From positions 3,410,001 through 3,474,000 of the forward strand of contig NZ_CP040812.1 of the NCBI RefSeq assembly GCF_006159205.1: a stretch of 64,000 bases of DNA, in the 5' to 3' direction. The stretch's first letter is position 1. The number at the start of each line of letters is the position of its first letter. The position numbers and the translations under genes are program-made. Source of the stretch: Antarcticibacterium flavum (GTDB lineage: Bacteria; Bacteroidota; Bacteroidia; Flavobacteriales; Flavobacteriaceae). Positions 26,404 through 35,476 of the stretch are shown piece after piece. The notes under the pieces are model-generated. The model was not told where the DNA came from. It did not search any database and worked only from the letters and a program-made list of their open reading frames with translations.

Positions 26404-28005
26404 TTACCTCTTCACCTTCTTCTTAAACGGCACCACCGCGAACAGGAACAGGAACAGGGCCAGGAACTGCGCTACCCTCGCGATGTAATCACCGTATTTC
26501 ACATAAAAGGTTTCCCCTGTGTTGAGGGTGACGTTGCCTTTGATGCTGCCGAGTTCTGTGTAGCCCAATGTTTGCAGCAAATCTCCCTTTTCATTGATAA
26601 AAGCCGAAATTCCTGTATTGGCACTACGAACGATGGACCTGCGGGTTTCGATAGCGCGGAGTTTGGCGTAGTTGAGGTGCTGCTTGTGGCCCTGGGTGTC
26701 GCTCCACCAGGCATCGTTGGTGATGATGGTTAGAAAATTGGCGCCATTGCGCACATAGCCGGTCACATATTCCCCGTAAACCGATTCGTAACAAATAATA
26801 GGCGCGGTGGAATAACCGTTATTCAGCTCGAAAATTGAACGCTCTTCCTGGGTGGTCTTCATCGCTACTGTCCCACCTAGATCTATCATTATATCCCCCA
26901 GAATTGGCCTCAGGACGCTTTGATAAGGAAAGTTCTCCACGCCAACAACGAGTTTCGACTTATGATACAGCTGCGGAAGGCTTTGCCTGTTCATCATAAA
27001 CGCCGAATTGTAGTCGTTGTACCAGTCATTAGGCCCTATCTGATTAGTTTGCTTGGCTACCCTCGCCGGATCCTGAAACCTGTCATACATCTGAATTCCG
27101 CTAAGGAAATTGAGATTAGGGTACTGGTCCAGCAATTGCCTGCTGTAATTGGCCGCCTGACTTTGCTGAAACCTGGGCAGGGGAGTACCATCTGCAAAAA
27201 CAGTTTCCGGAGCTACCAGGATCGCGGTGGAATCGGTTACGTTCTCTTTGCTGAGGTCCAGCAGGAGTTCACCGATGCGGGTATCGGTTACATTATATTT
27301 TTCCTTGTAAGGATCTATATTAGGCTGAAGAATAACAGCCTCCAGAGTTTCCTCACTTTCAGAATAATTGTGGACGATGATATAGGAGAGGGCGATAGGC
27401 ACAGCCACGAATAGTGCGGCTTTGATAACCCCGCGCCAAATGATCTCGCGCTGCCTGAATTCCCTGTAGGCCAGTACTGCCTTGAAAATAGCCACATTCA
27501 CCAGCAGGATCCACAGCGTCCCGCCGAAGGCCCCGGTATATTCATACCATTGCACCCAATTATGGGTTACCGCAAATACGTTACCAAGGTTGAGCCAGGG
27601 CCACGAAAATTCCCAGCCAAGATGCAGCTTCTCAAACACGATCCAGATGCTGATTAAAAAAGCCGTCGAAGCCCTGAAATTACTGCGTTTCGCCACCACG
27701 TGATACAGCAGGAACACAAGCGCCATTAGCAGCGAATTCACCAGGATCGCAAAGGCCGCTCCAAAGAACGTAGAGTAGTAGAGCCAGTAGGTGGTGATGA
27801 GGTTCCAGATAAAAAAGCTCACATAAGCCAGCCCCAGTACCTGCAGCTTAATATTCCTGCTCTCAGAGTTCCGCACGCGGAACTCGGCGTACAGTAATGG
27901 CACGAAGGCTAAAAATATCAATAAGGGAAATCCGTAAGTAGGCCAGGCAAGCGCCAGGAGGAATCCGCTGAGTAATGCGTATAGGAGGTTTTTCATTTTT
28001 GTCAA
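26404..28005 (-). CDS. lnt: Apolipoprotein N-acyltransferase
   Basis: 533 residues, an inner-membrane enzyme that adds the third acyl chain to the N-terminal Cys of lipoproteins. The N-terminal ~210 residues hold six or so membrane helices (LLYALLSGFLLALAWPTYGF onward). The C-terminal nitrilase-like domain has the catalytic triad: Glu267 in VAPETVFADG, Lys349 in YHKSKLVVGVE and Cys405 in APIICYESVYGEY. It ends with one more helix. It stands alone between repeat clusters; starts at 28005 or 27996 are both possible. The length is as expected. Confidence 0.95.
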   Translation of the reverse strand: MTKMKNLLYALLSGFLLALAWPTYGFPLLIFLAFVPLLYAEFRVRNSESRNIKLQVLGLAYVSFFIWNLITTYWLYYSTFFGAAFAILVNSLLMALVFLLYHVVAKRSNFRASTAFLISIWIVFEKLHLGWEFSWPWLNLGNVFAVTHNWVQWYEYTGAFGGTLWILLVNVAIFKAVLAYREFRQREIIWRGVIKAALFVAVPIALSYIIVHNYSESEETLEAVILQPNIDPYKEKYNVTDTRIGELLLDLSKENVTDSTAILVAPETVFADGTPLPRFQQSQAANYSRQLLDQYPNLNFLSGIQMYDRFQDPARVAKQTNQIGPNDWYNDYNSAFMMNRQSLPQLYHKSKLVVGVENFPYQSVLRPILGDIMIDLGGTVAMKTTQEERSIFELNNGYSTAPIICYESVYGEYVTGYVRNGANFLTIITNDAWWSDTQGHKQHLNYAKLRAIETRRSIVRSANTGISAFINEKGDLLQTLGYTELGSIKGNVTLNTGETFYVKYGDYIARVAQFLALFLFLFAVVPFKKKVKR

Positions 28006-28530
28006 TTCCCTTCAAAAATAGGAAAGAGTTGGGAGTTTTCGTAGGAAAAAGTCGTTAGTCGTTAGTCTTTAGTCTTTAGCGGGTTTAGTGGTTGCCGTTC
28101 AGGGTTTGGGGTTTGTTGTTTGTTGTTGGGTTTTTCTGAAGAGTTTAATTCTAATTTTTCCGAGGTTAATTGTATTTAACCACTGAGTTATAGGAGTACT
28201 GCACGGAGGACCACGGAGTTAAAACTTCGCGCAACAGGTAAGTCCAGCCTCTAGATTTCAAATTCTACTTCCAACCACCTCGCCGTCACTTCGAGATTTG
28301 AGATAAAAAAAATTTTATCTAGCGAAGAATATTGACGTAGGGGATTGTATTTTTATAAGGGAATTTAAACCACAATTTGGCCGATATACACATAGTGTTT
28401 TATACCTGTGTTCGAGTATGGTTTTCGGAAAATAATGGTAGCGATTTTGGTGCTCAACTTCGTATTGATGCCCGCATGGTAGTCTTACTGCTTTAGAATT
28501 CTCCGATGTGGTTTTTAAACTTTTTCTATT
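28006..28530. other. Intergenic region: heptamers, repeats and IS110 left flank
   Basis: Upstream of lnt are AACGACT-type heptamers on the other strand (GTTAGTC, about 28053-28080), then an AACCACGGAGTT-type repeat (about 28155-28222), a REP-like segment ending in ATTGACGTA (28331-28339), and the non-coding left flank of the IS110 element (about 28340-28530). Confidence 0.55.
28364..28519 (+). ncRNA. Possible IS110 bridge RNA region
   Basis: Non-coding DNA directly before the transposase. TTTAAACCACA (28364-28374) and TGTGGTTTTTAAA (28507-28519) can pair to close a ~156-nt domain, close to the size known for IS110-group bridge RNAs. Inner stems are possible (for example GTTTTCGGAAAAT). No target or donor loops could be verified, so this is an inference from position and one long-range pairing. 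Confidence 0.35.
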
Positions 28531-29847
28531 ATGAAGAAAATTCACAACCATGCTGCGGGCATTGATATTGGAGCCCGCAAAATTTTTGTAGGTCTTGAAG
28601 GGAGAGAAGTAAAAAGCTTCGAGACTTTTACTGAGGATTTGGAAATGGCAGCGGATTATTTGATCGATAATAATATCGAAACTGTTGCTTTGGAAGCCAC
28701 TGGAGTTTATTGGGTTATTCTCTTTGATATTCTACAGGCCAGAGGAATCGATGTCTGGTTGGTAGATGGGAGAAGTACTAAACAAGTTCCCGGCAGAAAA
28801 ACAGATGTAAAGGATTGCCAGTGGATACAACAGTTACATAGCCATGGTCTTCTTAGCAGATGTTTTGTAGCAGAAGATCTTGTCCAGGAACTTCGGGAAT
28901 ATCAACGCCTTCGGGAAGATCACATTCGCAGTGCGGCAATGCATATAAATCATATGCAAAAAGCCCTCACCATGATGAACATCCGCTTAAAAGAAGTTTT
29001 AAGTCAAGTACATGGAGCCAGTGGATTGAGGGTAATCAGAGCTATTCTCAAAGGAGAAAGAAACCCGAAAGTCCTGGTGGAGTTATGCGAAAAAAGCATT
29101 TTAAAAACAAAAAGGGAACTGGTAATAAAATCTCTAAAAGGGCACTACACTCAGGCAGGTTTATTCGCACTGGAGCAGGCAGTTGCTTGCTATGATTTTT
29201 ATCAGGTACAAATAGTGCGGTGTGATGAAAAATTGGATGAAGTTCTTAAGAAGATGAGCGGAGAGAATGGTGATGCATCCCTAAAACCCGGCAAGAAAAA
29301 AACAAGGAAGCCTATAAGGCATCACAAACCCAAGATTAAAAACCTCGACCGCTATCTACTAAGTGTATTTAACTATAGGGATGCCACTGTTCTGCCTGGA
29401 ATAACAGATTATACCTGGATGCAACTCCTTGCCGAGGTAGGTTCAGATATGAAGAAATGGGCAACAGAAAAACATTTTACTTCCTGGCTTGGCCTTGCTC
29501 CAAAACAGCACCACTCCGGCAAAATGAGGAAAAACCATAAATCAAAAGGTCAGCCCAAAGCAGGATTAATCTTCAAACAAGTGGCCACAAGCCTTCTCAA
29601 CAGCAAAAAAATTGCACTAGGTGCCTTCGGCAGAAAACTAAGAGCCAGAAAGGGACCGAGCCACGCTATAAAAGCAATGGCCAGAAAACTGGCAGAACTT
29701 TACTGGAAGTTATTTGTTAGAGGTTTAGATTATATAGAAAAAGGAATAAAAGATTATGAAGAGAAAATTAACCTCAACAAAGAAAGAAGTGTAAGAAAAA
29801 TGGCGAAAGAGCTTGGGATGGTAATTAGCTATAATACAGCTAGTTAA
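28531..29847 (+). CDS. IS110-family transposase (RuvC-like DEDD + serine domain)
   Basis: 438 residues. The N-terminal DEDD_Tnp_IS110 domain shows HAAGIDIGARKIFVGLEG (Asp12), VALEATGVYW (Glu55) and the pair in GRKTDVKDCQWIQ (Asp92/Asp95). The C-terminal transposase IS116/IS110/IS902 domain has LPGITDYTWMQLLAEVGSDM, SWLGLAPKQHHSGK and a serine in NHKSKG (about Ser338) at the place of the recombinase serine of this family. A lysine-rich linker (KPGKKKTRKPIRHHKP) separates the two. It appears full length and intact. Confidence 0.93.
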   Translation: MKKIHNHAAGIDIGARKIFVGLEGREVKSFETFTEDLEMAADYLIDNNIETVALEATGVYWVILFDILQARGIDVWLVDGRSTKQVPGRKTDVKDCQWIQQLHSHGLLSRCFVAEDLVQELREYQRLREDHIRSAAMHINHMQKALTMMNIRLKEVLSQVHGASGLRVIRAILKGERNPKVLVELCEKSILKTKRELVIKSLKGHYTQAGLFALEQAVACYDFYQVQIVRCDEKLDEVLKKMSGENGDASLKPGKKKTRKPIRHHKPKIKNLDRYLLSVFNYRDATVLPGITDYTWMQLLAEVGSDMKKWATEKHFTSWLGLAPKQHHSGKMRKNHKSKGQPKAGLIFKQVATSLLNSKKIALGAFGRKLRARKGPSHAIKAMARKLAELYWKLFVRGLDYIEKGIKDYEEKINLNKERSVRKMAKELGMVISYNTAS

Positions 29848-30591
29848 AAAATACGTCAATGGTAGTGTTTTTTCCTGCAGCGAAAGCGGAAGGAAAAAAT
29901 GTATCGAGAAGTCTATGGAGTTCCGAATTTTATAGTAATCTGAAATCTTTTCTTGTAACAACCTTTCCAGACTCGAGCCTCTCTTTTCCTATCGAGAATA
30001 ATCTTCCTCACGAGGGTTCTCGATACAAATTTTTTCTCCCTGCCGGTCCTAAAAATTCACTCGAACTGACGATTCGTTGTTTTAAAGTTAGTTCGTTACT
30101 TTTAATACCACCCCGTCACTTCGAATGTTTTTTCCTGCAGCGAAAGCGGAAGGAAAAAATGTATCGAGAAGTCTATGGAGTTACAGGCGTCCTGCCCGGA
30201 ATTTAGGATTTCATCTTATCTCATAATTTCCGAAATAGTATAAAGCGCCCTCTCCACCGTCACCCTGAATTTATTTCAGGGTCTGATGGTTAGAACAGGG
30301 GGGCAGTCAAAGGCCGGTGCTGGTAATGAACTGCAGGTGAGAATGGGTGAAGTGTGAGGTTGATCATCAGTATAAGATGTTAGATGCTGAAACGAGTTCA
30401 GCCTGACGTGACGAGAGTAAGTATAAATGTGAGTTGAAAGAGGTCTGCATGTAATATGGAGTTTTGTCTCTCCTCTTACCAAGATTATATTATTTCGAAA
30501 ATCTTGTCCAGTCTCTAGACTCTAGCCTCTAGATTCTCTTTGCGACTGGTGCAATATTGGTGTATATTTACATCTATAAAATTTTAAAATT
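29848..30591. other. Region between IS110 and parDE: repeat copy and heptamers
   Basis: Almost wholly the first copy of a ~556-bp direct repeat (29865-30420), then TCTAGAC/CTCTAGC heptamer words (about 30512-30540). TATATTTA (about 30561-30568) may be the parD -7 box. Open frames here are repeat translations. Confidence 0.6.
29865..30420. repeat. Long direct repeat F, copy 1
   Basis: Nearly identical to 31255-31811 in the same orientation. Inner parts: TTTTTTCC-TGCAGCGAAAGCGGA-GGAAAAAA hairpin, TGTATCGAGAA ... TTCTCGATACA inverted repeat, a second copy of the hairpin, CCCTGAA-TTTAT-TTCAGGG hairpin and GATGCTGAAACGAGTTCAGC. It abuts the IS110 right end and precedes parDE. Confidence 0.9.
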
Positions 30592-30843
30592 ATGGCACGA
30601 CAAAGCATCACCCTCACAAAACCTAATGATAAATGGTTAAAAGAGCAGCTTAGCACTGAAGAATATACCAGTAAAAGTGAGCTTATTAATGATTTAATAA
30701 GGCGTGCACGGGAAAAGCAAGAAGAACTGGATTTTTTACGAGCTGAACTGATAAAAGGAGAACAGAGTGGTTTTACAAAATTGACTCAGGAAGAGATTCT
30801 AGCCCAGTCAAAAGCCGATTTGCGAAGGAATGGCAAATTATAA
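30592..30843 (+). CDS. parD: ParD-family antitoxin (ribbon-helix-helix)
   Basis: 83 residues. MARQSITLTKPNDKWLKEQL is the ribbon strand, YTSKSELINDLIRRAREKQE the two helices that form the RHH DNA-binding dimer; the C-terminal part (LIKGEQSGFTKLTQEEILAQ) is the toxin-binding tail. It overlaps the ParE gene by 14 bp. It would autoregulate the operon and neutralise ParE. Confidence 0.9.
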   Translation: MARQSITLTKPNDKWLKEQLSTEEYTSKSELINDLIRRAREKQEELDFLRAELIKGEQSGFTKLTQEEILAQSKADLRRNGKL

Positions 30844-31111
30844 AATTAGTGAAGCTGCGAAAATTGATTTAATAAGAATTCATCAATACGGCGTCATCCA
30901 TTTCGGCGAAGATCAGGCCGATAAATATTATAATGCATTTTTTGAGCAATTTGAAAAGATAGCCAAACAGCCTTTTTTATACCCGACAGTAGACTTTATT
31001 CGTCCTGGATACAGAAGGTGCGTTCTGGGAGTGGATAGTATATATTTTCTTGTCAAAGATGGATCTGTTGAAATTATTCGGATTATTGGTCGACAGGATT
31101 TCGCGGAATGA
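30830..31111 (+). CDS. parE: ParE-family toxin
   Basis: 93 residues, full length for the family. MANYKISEAAKIDLIRIHQY is the first strand-helix, DKYYNAFFEQFEKIAKQPFL the second helix, and GYRRCVLGVDSIYFLVKDGS then VEIIRIIGRQDF the C-terminal beta-sheet with the conserved IxIxRIxGRQD end. ParE toxins act on DNA gyrase. Intact, in contrast to the frameshifted copy at 25.1 kb. The pair is framed by long direct repeats. Confidence 0.92.
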   Translation: MANYKISEAAKIDLIRIHQYGVIHFGEDQADKYYNAFFEQFEKIAKQPFLYPTVDFIRPGYRRCVLGVDSIYFLVKDGSVEIIRIIGRQDFAE

Positions 31112-31254
31112 AATAATTAGAGTTTCTTGTTTTTGTTGTATGTTTTCTGTTTTCCATTGGAGAGTGGGAGTCTAATTCTCTTTTTTCGAGGTTAGTTGTA
31201 TTTAACCACGGAGTTCTGCACGGAGGACCACGGAGTTAAATCTCTTCACTTCGA

Positions 31255-31811
31255 GTGTTTTTTCCTACAGCGAAAGCGGAAGGAAAAAATGTATCGAGAG
31301 GTGCTAAGGAGTTCAGAATTTTATTTTAATCTGAAATCTTTTCTTGTAACAACCTTTCCAAACTCGAGCCTCTCTTTTCCTATCGGGAATAATCTTCCTC
31401 ACGAGGGTTCTCGATACAAATTTTTTCTCCCTGCCGGTCCAAAAAATTCACTCGAACTGACGATTCGTTGTTTTATAGGTAGTTCGTTACTTTTAATACT
31501 ACGCCGTCACTTCGAGTGTTTTTTTCTGTAGCGAAAGCGGAAGGAAAAAATGTATCGAGAAGTCTATGGAGTTACAGGCGTCCTGCCCGGAATTTAGGAT
31601 TTCATCTTATCTCATAATTTCTGAAATAGTATAAAGCGCCCTCTCCACCGTCACCCTGAATTTATTTCAGGGTCTGATGGTTAGAACAGGGGGGCAGTCA
31701 AAGGCCGGTGCTGGTAATGAACTGCAGGTGAGAATGGGTGGAGTGTGAGGGTGATCATCAGTATAAGATGTTAGATGCTGAAACGAGTTCAGCATGACGT
31801 GACGAGAGTAA
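31255..31811. repeat. Long direct repeat F, copy 2
   Basis: Second copy of the 29865-30420 repeat with a few dozen differences, most in the first third; the stretch from ACAGGCGTCCTGCCCGGAAT to GAGAATGGGTG is virtually identical. Together they bracket parDE as direct repeats 1.39 kb apart. Confidence 0.9.
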
Positions 31812-32084
31812 ATATGACAAGTAGTTAAAAGCGGGCTGACTGGAATTTAGAATCTAATTTAATAATATATGATAAAGCGTCCCCCTCCGCCGTCACCCTG
31901 AATTTATTTCAGGGTCTAATGGGTTAGAACAGAGGGACAGGCGATGGCCGTTGCCGGTCCTCAACGGCAGGTGAGAATGGGTGGAGTGTGAGGGTGATCA
32001 TCAGTATAAAATGTTAGATGCTGAAACGAGTTACGTAATCTATATTTCTTCCATTATCTAGGCGAGTTTATCGGCAATTCATAG

Positions 32085-32300
32085 GACCGCTTGTTCTTTT
32101 TTGCATCGCCCAAAAAAGAACCAAAAAAGTCTAGGCTTACGAAAGCTTATCTAAATTTATCATTCGGTGGCTAAATTTTAGGAACTCGCGAGCAAATCCA
32201 TTCTAGCGAGTTTAATCCTTTTCGCTCAAACAGCCTAAAATTTTTAACGCCCCACTCATTTCAAATTTTACGATAAACTTTCGTAGGCCGGGAAAGACCT
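32085..32300 (+). repeat. Dispersed repeat E, direct copy
   Basis: Same order as the inverted copy at 23155-23440: CCGCTTGTTCTTTTTTGC, AGTCTAGGCTTACGAAAGC, TCATTCGGTGGCTAAATTTT, CGCTCAAACAGCC and AAATTTTACGATAAACTTTC. No coding function apparent. Confidence 0.78.
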
Positions 32301-32658
32301 TCTAACAAAAAGCTGACTCGAAGTGATAATTCTCCTTCGTCATTACCTCACGCTAATAAAATATTTTATCCGGGTTTCAGCATGACGTTACGAGAGTAGG
32401 TATGACTGGGAGTTACGATTATTCGGCCTGAAATTAGAATTTTCTCTCTTCTTCTCTTGGATCTTGATTCTTGTCTCTTGATTCTTGTCAAAATATGGTG
32501 CCTTGGAAACTCCCGGTCCAGACTCTAGACGCCAGATGCTAGACTTCAGCCTCCAGATTCCTTTCCAACTCCCTCATCTCCAGCCCCACAACCATCATCT
32601 CAATTCTCATATCTCAATTCTCATATCTAATCCCTATTTTTACAAAAAAACTTAACCA

Positions 32659-33426
32659 ATGGCCATAAAAAGACAGATCCCGAATATCATTACCATGCTC
32701 AACCTGCTCTGCGGAGCCATTGCTGCTATTTTTGCGGTACAGGGAAATCTTATTATGGCTGCCCTGTTCGTGGGACTGGGGATCTTCTTCGATTTTTTCG
32801 ACGGACTCGCAGCCAGGGCGCTGGATGTTAAAAGCGAACTGGGATTGCAACTGGATTCCCTGGCCGATATGGTCACCAGCGGACTCGTACCCGGGATCGT
32901 AATGTTCCAGCTGCTGCAGCGTGCTCTTCCCGGGGGTGGAGCCACCATATCTGAGTGGCAGGCCAGCGGGGTGTGGTTCGAATGGAATTTCCCGACCCTG
33001 GCACTCATCGGACTCTTTATCGCCGCAGCTTCCGGCTACCGACTTGCAAAATTCAACATTGACGACCGCCAAACAGATTCTTTTATAGGCCTCCCAACCC
33101 CGGCCAACGCTTTACTTATATTGAGCTTACCACTTATTCTTGCCTTCCAGCCACATCCGTGGGCGGTAGAAATCATTCTGAATGAGTGGTTCCTTATCAT
33201 CCTCACCTTCATAAGCTGCTATATGCTCAACGCCGAGATCCCACTTTTCGCCCTTAAATTATCCGACTGGTCCTTTAAGAAAAACAAACTCCGATATTTC
33301 TTTATCGCCTATTGCCTGTTGATGATCATCATCTTCCAGTTCATCGCGATCCCGCTTATTATTTTGAGCTATGTGGTGGTGTCTTTGGTATTTCCGGAAA
33401 GGAAGGAAGAGGTTAGGCAGTTGTGA
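32659..33426 (+). CDS. pssA: CDP-diacylglycerol--serine O-phosphatidyltransferase
   Basis: 255 residues, membrane enzyme making phosphatidylserine from CDP-diacylglycerol and serine, the precursor of phosphatidylethanolamine. The CDP-alcohol phosphotransferase motif D-G-x2-A-R-x8-G-x3-D-x3-D is complete in FFDGLAARALDVKSELGLQL followed by DSLAD (about residues 40-62). Several membrane helices follow. ATG 32659 is preceded by TTTTTACAAAAAAACTTAACC. It stands alone, with heptamer arrays on both sides. Confidence 0.95.
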   Translation: MAIKRQIPNIITMLNLLCGAIAAIFAVQGNLIMAALFVGLGIFFDFFDGLAARALDVKSELGLQLDSLADMVTSGLVPGIVMFQLLQRALPGGGATISEWQASGVWFEWNFPTLALIGLFIAAASGYRLAKFNIDDRQTDSFIGLPTPANALLILSLPLILAFQPHPWAVEIILNEWFLIILTFISCYMLNAEIPLFALKLSDWSFKKNKLRYFFIAYCLLMIIIFQFIAIPLIILSYVVVSLVFPERKEEVRQL

Positions 33427-33884
33427 GTTGTCGGTTGTCGGTTGTCAGTTGAAAAAAGTTGTAGGTTGTAGGTTGTATGTTGTAGGTTGAAAAAATGTAA
33501 ATAAGGAATAGCAATTGAAAATTTTCTGAAGTACCAGGCCTACCCTGGCTTAACCACAGAGTTAACGGAGTACGGCCCAGAGTTTCACGGGGTTTTCAAT
33601 AGTGGAGAGAAGAGAGTTGGGAGAGGATAGTCGTGACTGGTAAAAAGAAGGTCAAAAATTTTGTCTTGTCTCTTGACTCTTGTTTCTTGACTCTCCAATC
33701 ATACTCCGTGGAACTCCTTTTCAAACTCCTCAAAACTCCGTGGTTAAATTACAATTAGCCTCGAAAATACCCTTAATTGGACAATTCAGCAAAATCCAAC
33801 ACCAAACACCAAACACGAAACACCAAACGGTAAACAGTAAACCGAAAACAGTAAACCCTTCTAACGACTAAAGACTAACGACTA
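33427..33884. repeat. Heptamer-rich intergenic region between pssA and lptB
   Basis: GTTGTCG/GTTGTAG words (33424-33495), an AACCACAGAGTT-type repeat, CTTGACT words (33660-33695), then CCAAACA, AAACAGT and AACGACT words up to the lptB stop (33798-33883). No gene. Confidence 0.75.
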
Positions 33885-34625
33885 TTATTCAAAAATCTTC
33901 TTCTTCCTCAGCTCAAAATTCTGCCCTAAATAAACCTTCCGCACCATTTGATCTGCGGCGAGTTCTTCGGGGACTCCGTGTTTCAGGATGGCTCCTTCGA
34001 ACATAAGATAGGTTCTGTCGGTAATCGCGAGGGTTTCCTGTACGTTATGATCGGTAATGAGAATACCGATGTTCTTATTTTTCAGCTGGGCAACGATACG
34101 CTGAATGTCCTCCACCGCCACGGGATCCACCCCGGCAAAGGGCTCATCCAACAGGATAAAATGCGGATCGGTAGCCAGGGCACGGGCGATCTCCGTTCGT
34201 CGCCGCTCCCCTCCACTCAAAAGGTCTCCGCGATTTTTCCTAATATGTCCTAATCCGAATTCATCAATCAACGACTCCATTTTATCCACCCGCTCTTTTT
34301 TGGAAAGCTTGGTAAGTTCGAGCACGCTCATAATATTATCCTCGATACTCAGCTTCCGGAAGACCGAAGCCTCCTGCGCCAGGTATCCAATCCCGTATTG
34401 TGCACGTTTATACATCGGGAATTTGGTGATGTTTTCTTTGTCAAGGTAGATCTTTCCACCGTTAGGCTTTATAAGCCCCACGATCATATAGAAAGAAGTG
34501 GTCTTCCCGGCACCATTAGGCCCCAGCAATCCCACGATCTCCCCCTGGTTAACTTCCACAGAGATCCCTTTTACTACTTCTCTTCCTTTGTATGATTTTA
34601 CTAAGTTTTCGGCGTATAGTTTCAT
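33885..34625 (-). CDS. lptB: LPS export ABC transporter ATP-binding protein
   Basis: 246 residues, cytoplasmic ATPase of the LptBFG complex that extracts LPS from the inner membrane. Walker [18 protein letters not shown]-loop region, signature [16 protein letters not shown], Walker [21 protein letters not shown] and switch [12 protein letters not shown] are all intact. In Flavobacteriaceae it is often near tatC and kdsD, as here, although a four-helix-bundle gene and repeats now separate them. Confidence 0.95.
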   Translation of the reverse strand: MKLYAENLVKSYKGREVVKGISVEVNQGEIVGLLGPNGAGKTTSFYMIVGLIKPNGGKIYLDKENITKFPMYKRAQYGIGYLAQEASVFRKLSIEDNIMSVLELTKLSKKERVDKMESLIDEFGLGHIRKNRGDLLSGGERRRTEIARALATDPHFILLDEPFAGVDPVAVEDIQRIVAQLKNKNIGILITDHNVQETLAITDRTYLMFEGAILKHGVPEELAADQMVRKVYLGQNFELRKKKIFE

Positions 34626-34884
34626 GAATATAGTTGTGAGGCTAATTTAAGGTTTTTAGGACAATTTGTGTGCCAGATCAAATGTTGTAGGTTTCTCTAT
34701 TACCGGTTGTATTTCTTGTTTATCATATTTTGGGTAATGAGATGATTTTTCGTTTTTGAGGTTGTAGGTTGTATGTTGTAGGGGTGTTAATCAATTTGAT
34801 TCGCTCTATCAGTTAAAAAGGAAAATTTTCTTTCAATTGGAAATTTTTTAACTCTTCCTTCTCCAGCCTCAGATTATTTATACA

Positions 34885-35247
34885 TTAAGACTTCCAGTTC
34901 TTTTCCACGTATTGGCTAAAGGAATGTATTTTAGCTCCCAGCCTTTCATATTTAGTTTTTAATTCGTCTATTCCTTCCAGCTGATACAGTTCACTTATCA
35001 TTTCGAGTTGAGAGGTGCATTCAAGCAAGGATGCCTGGGAGTAAGTAAGAAATTTTAGAAAATCCTGTTTATAAACTCTTCTGCCATAACCTTCCACGAT
35101 GGCGTCCTTAACTCCCTTGGAAGATCTTCGCACCTGGCTGCCCTGTTCATAAAGTTCAAATTTCGGTAGTTTTAGTGATAGCTTATGAACCTCAATTGCA
35201 TATTCAAATGCCAAATTATAAATGTCCAGGTCTTTGTAACTTTTCAT
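34885..35247 (-). CDS. Four-helix bundle protein (23S rRNA intervening-sequence type)
   Basis: 120 residues. The pattern of the S23/IVS family is clear: SYKDLDIYNLAFEYAIEVHK, then GSQVRRSSKGVKDAIVEGYG, SQASLLECTSQLEMISELYQ and YERLGAKIHSFSQYVEKNW. Members form pentameric four-helix bundles and are often found as inserts in 23S rRNA genes but also singly in intergenic DNA, as here. Function unknown. It sits between lptB and a heptamer array. Confidence 0.85.
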   Translation of the reverse strand: MKSYKDLDIYNLAFEYAIEVHKLSLKLPKFELYEQGSQVRRSSKGVKDAIVEGYGRRVYKQDFLKFLTYSQASLLECTSQLEMISELYQLEGIDELKTKYERLGAKIHSFSQYVEKNWKS

Positions 35248-35310
35248 TACTATCTTTTTTAAGAATTTTGAATTGTAATTAAATAATTCGCGTAGCGAAT
35301 TTCACCCAAC

Positions 35311-35443
35311 CTACAACCTACAACCTACAACCTACAACCTACAACCTACAACCTACAACCTACAACCTACAACCTACAACCTACAACCTACAACCTACAA
35401 CCTACAACCTACAACCTACAACCTACAACCTACAACCTACAAC
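35311..35443. repeat. Perfect (CTACAAC)19 array
   Basis: 133 bp of head-to-tail CTACAAC, 19 units, no mismatch seen, preceded by CAAC and followed by CGTTTGA. It lies between the four-helix-bundle gene and the frameshifted carboxymuconolactone-decarboxylase-like gene. Confidence 0.95.
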
Positions 35444-35476
35444 CGTTTGAATTCCAATTATAATTTGAAACTCCCA

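Larger units (their letters stand above)
28340..29850 (+). mobile_element. IS110-family insertion sequence (ends approximate)
   Basis: One transposase gene with about 190 bp of non-coding DNA before it and almost none after it, the layout of the IS110 group, where the left non-coding end encodes a bridge RNA. IS110 elements lack long terminal inverted repeats and target duplications, so ends are judged from flanking repeats: ATTGACGTA at 28331-28339 and TACGTCAAT at 29852-29860 both occur in repeats elsewhere in the window. The true ends could differ by some 10-20 bp. Confidence 0.75.
31112..32658. other. Gene-free repeat region between parE and pssA
   Basis: 1.5 kb without a gene: an AACCACGGAGTT-type repeat (31178-31235), the second long direct repeat F (31255-31811), a third partial copy of its right end (about 31886-32030), family E repeat (32085-32300), then CTTGATT-, TCTAGAC- and TCTCAAT-type heptamer words (32455-32630) up to pssA. 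Confidence 0.65.

Noticed and set aside
29859..30206. A 115-codon open frame on the + strand
   Set aside because: It lies wholly in direct repeat F, and a similar frame in the second copy (31196-31531) differs by frame breaks; both are translations of a hairpin repeat, with no domain and no start signal.
35311..35443. CRISPR array
   Set aside because: The units are 7 bp with no spacers, and there are no cas genes; it is a simple heptamer tandem array.
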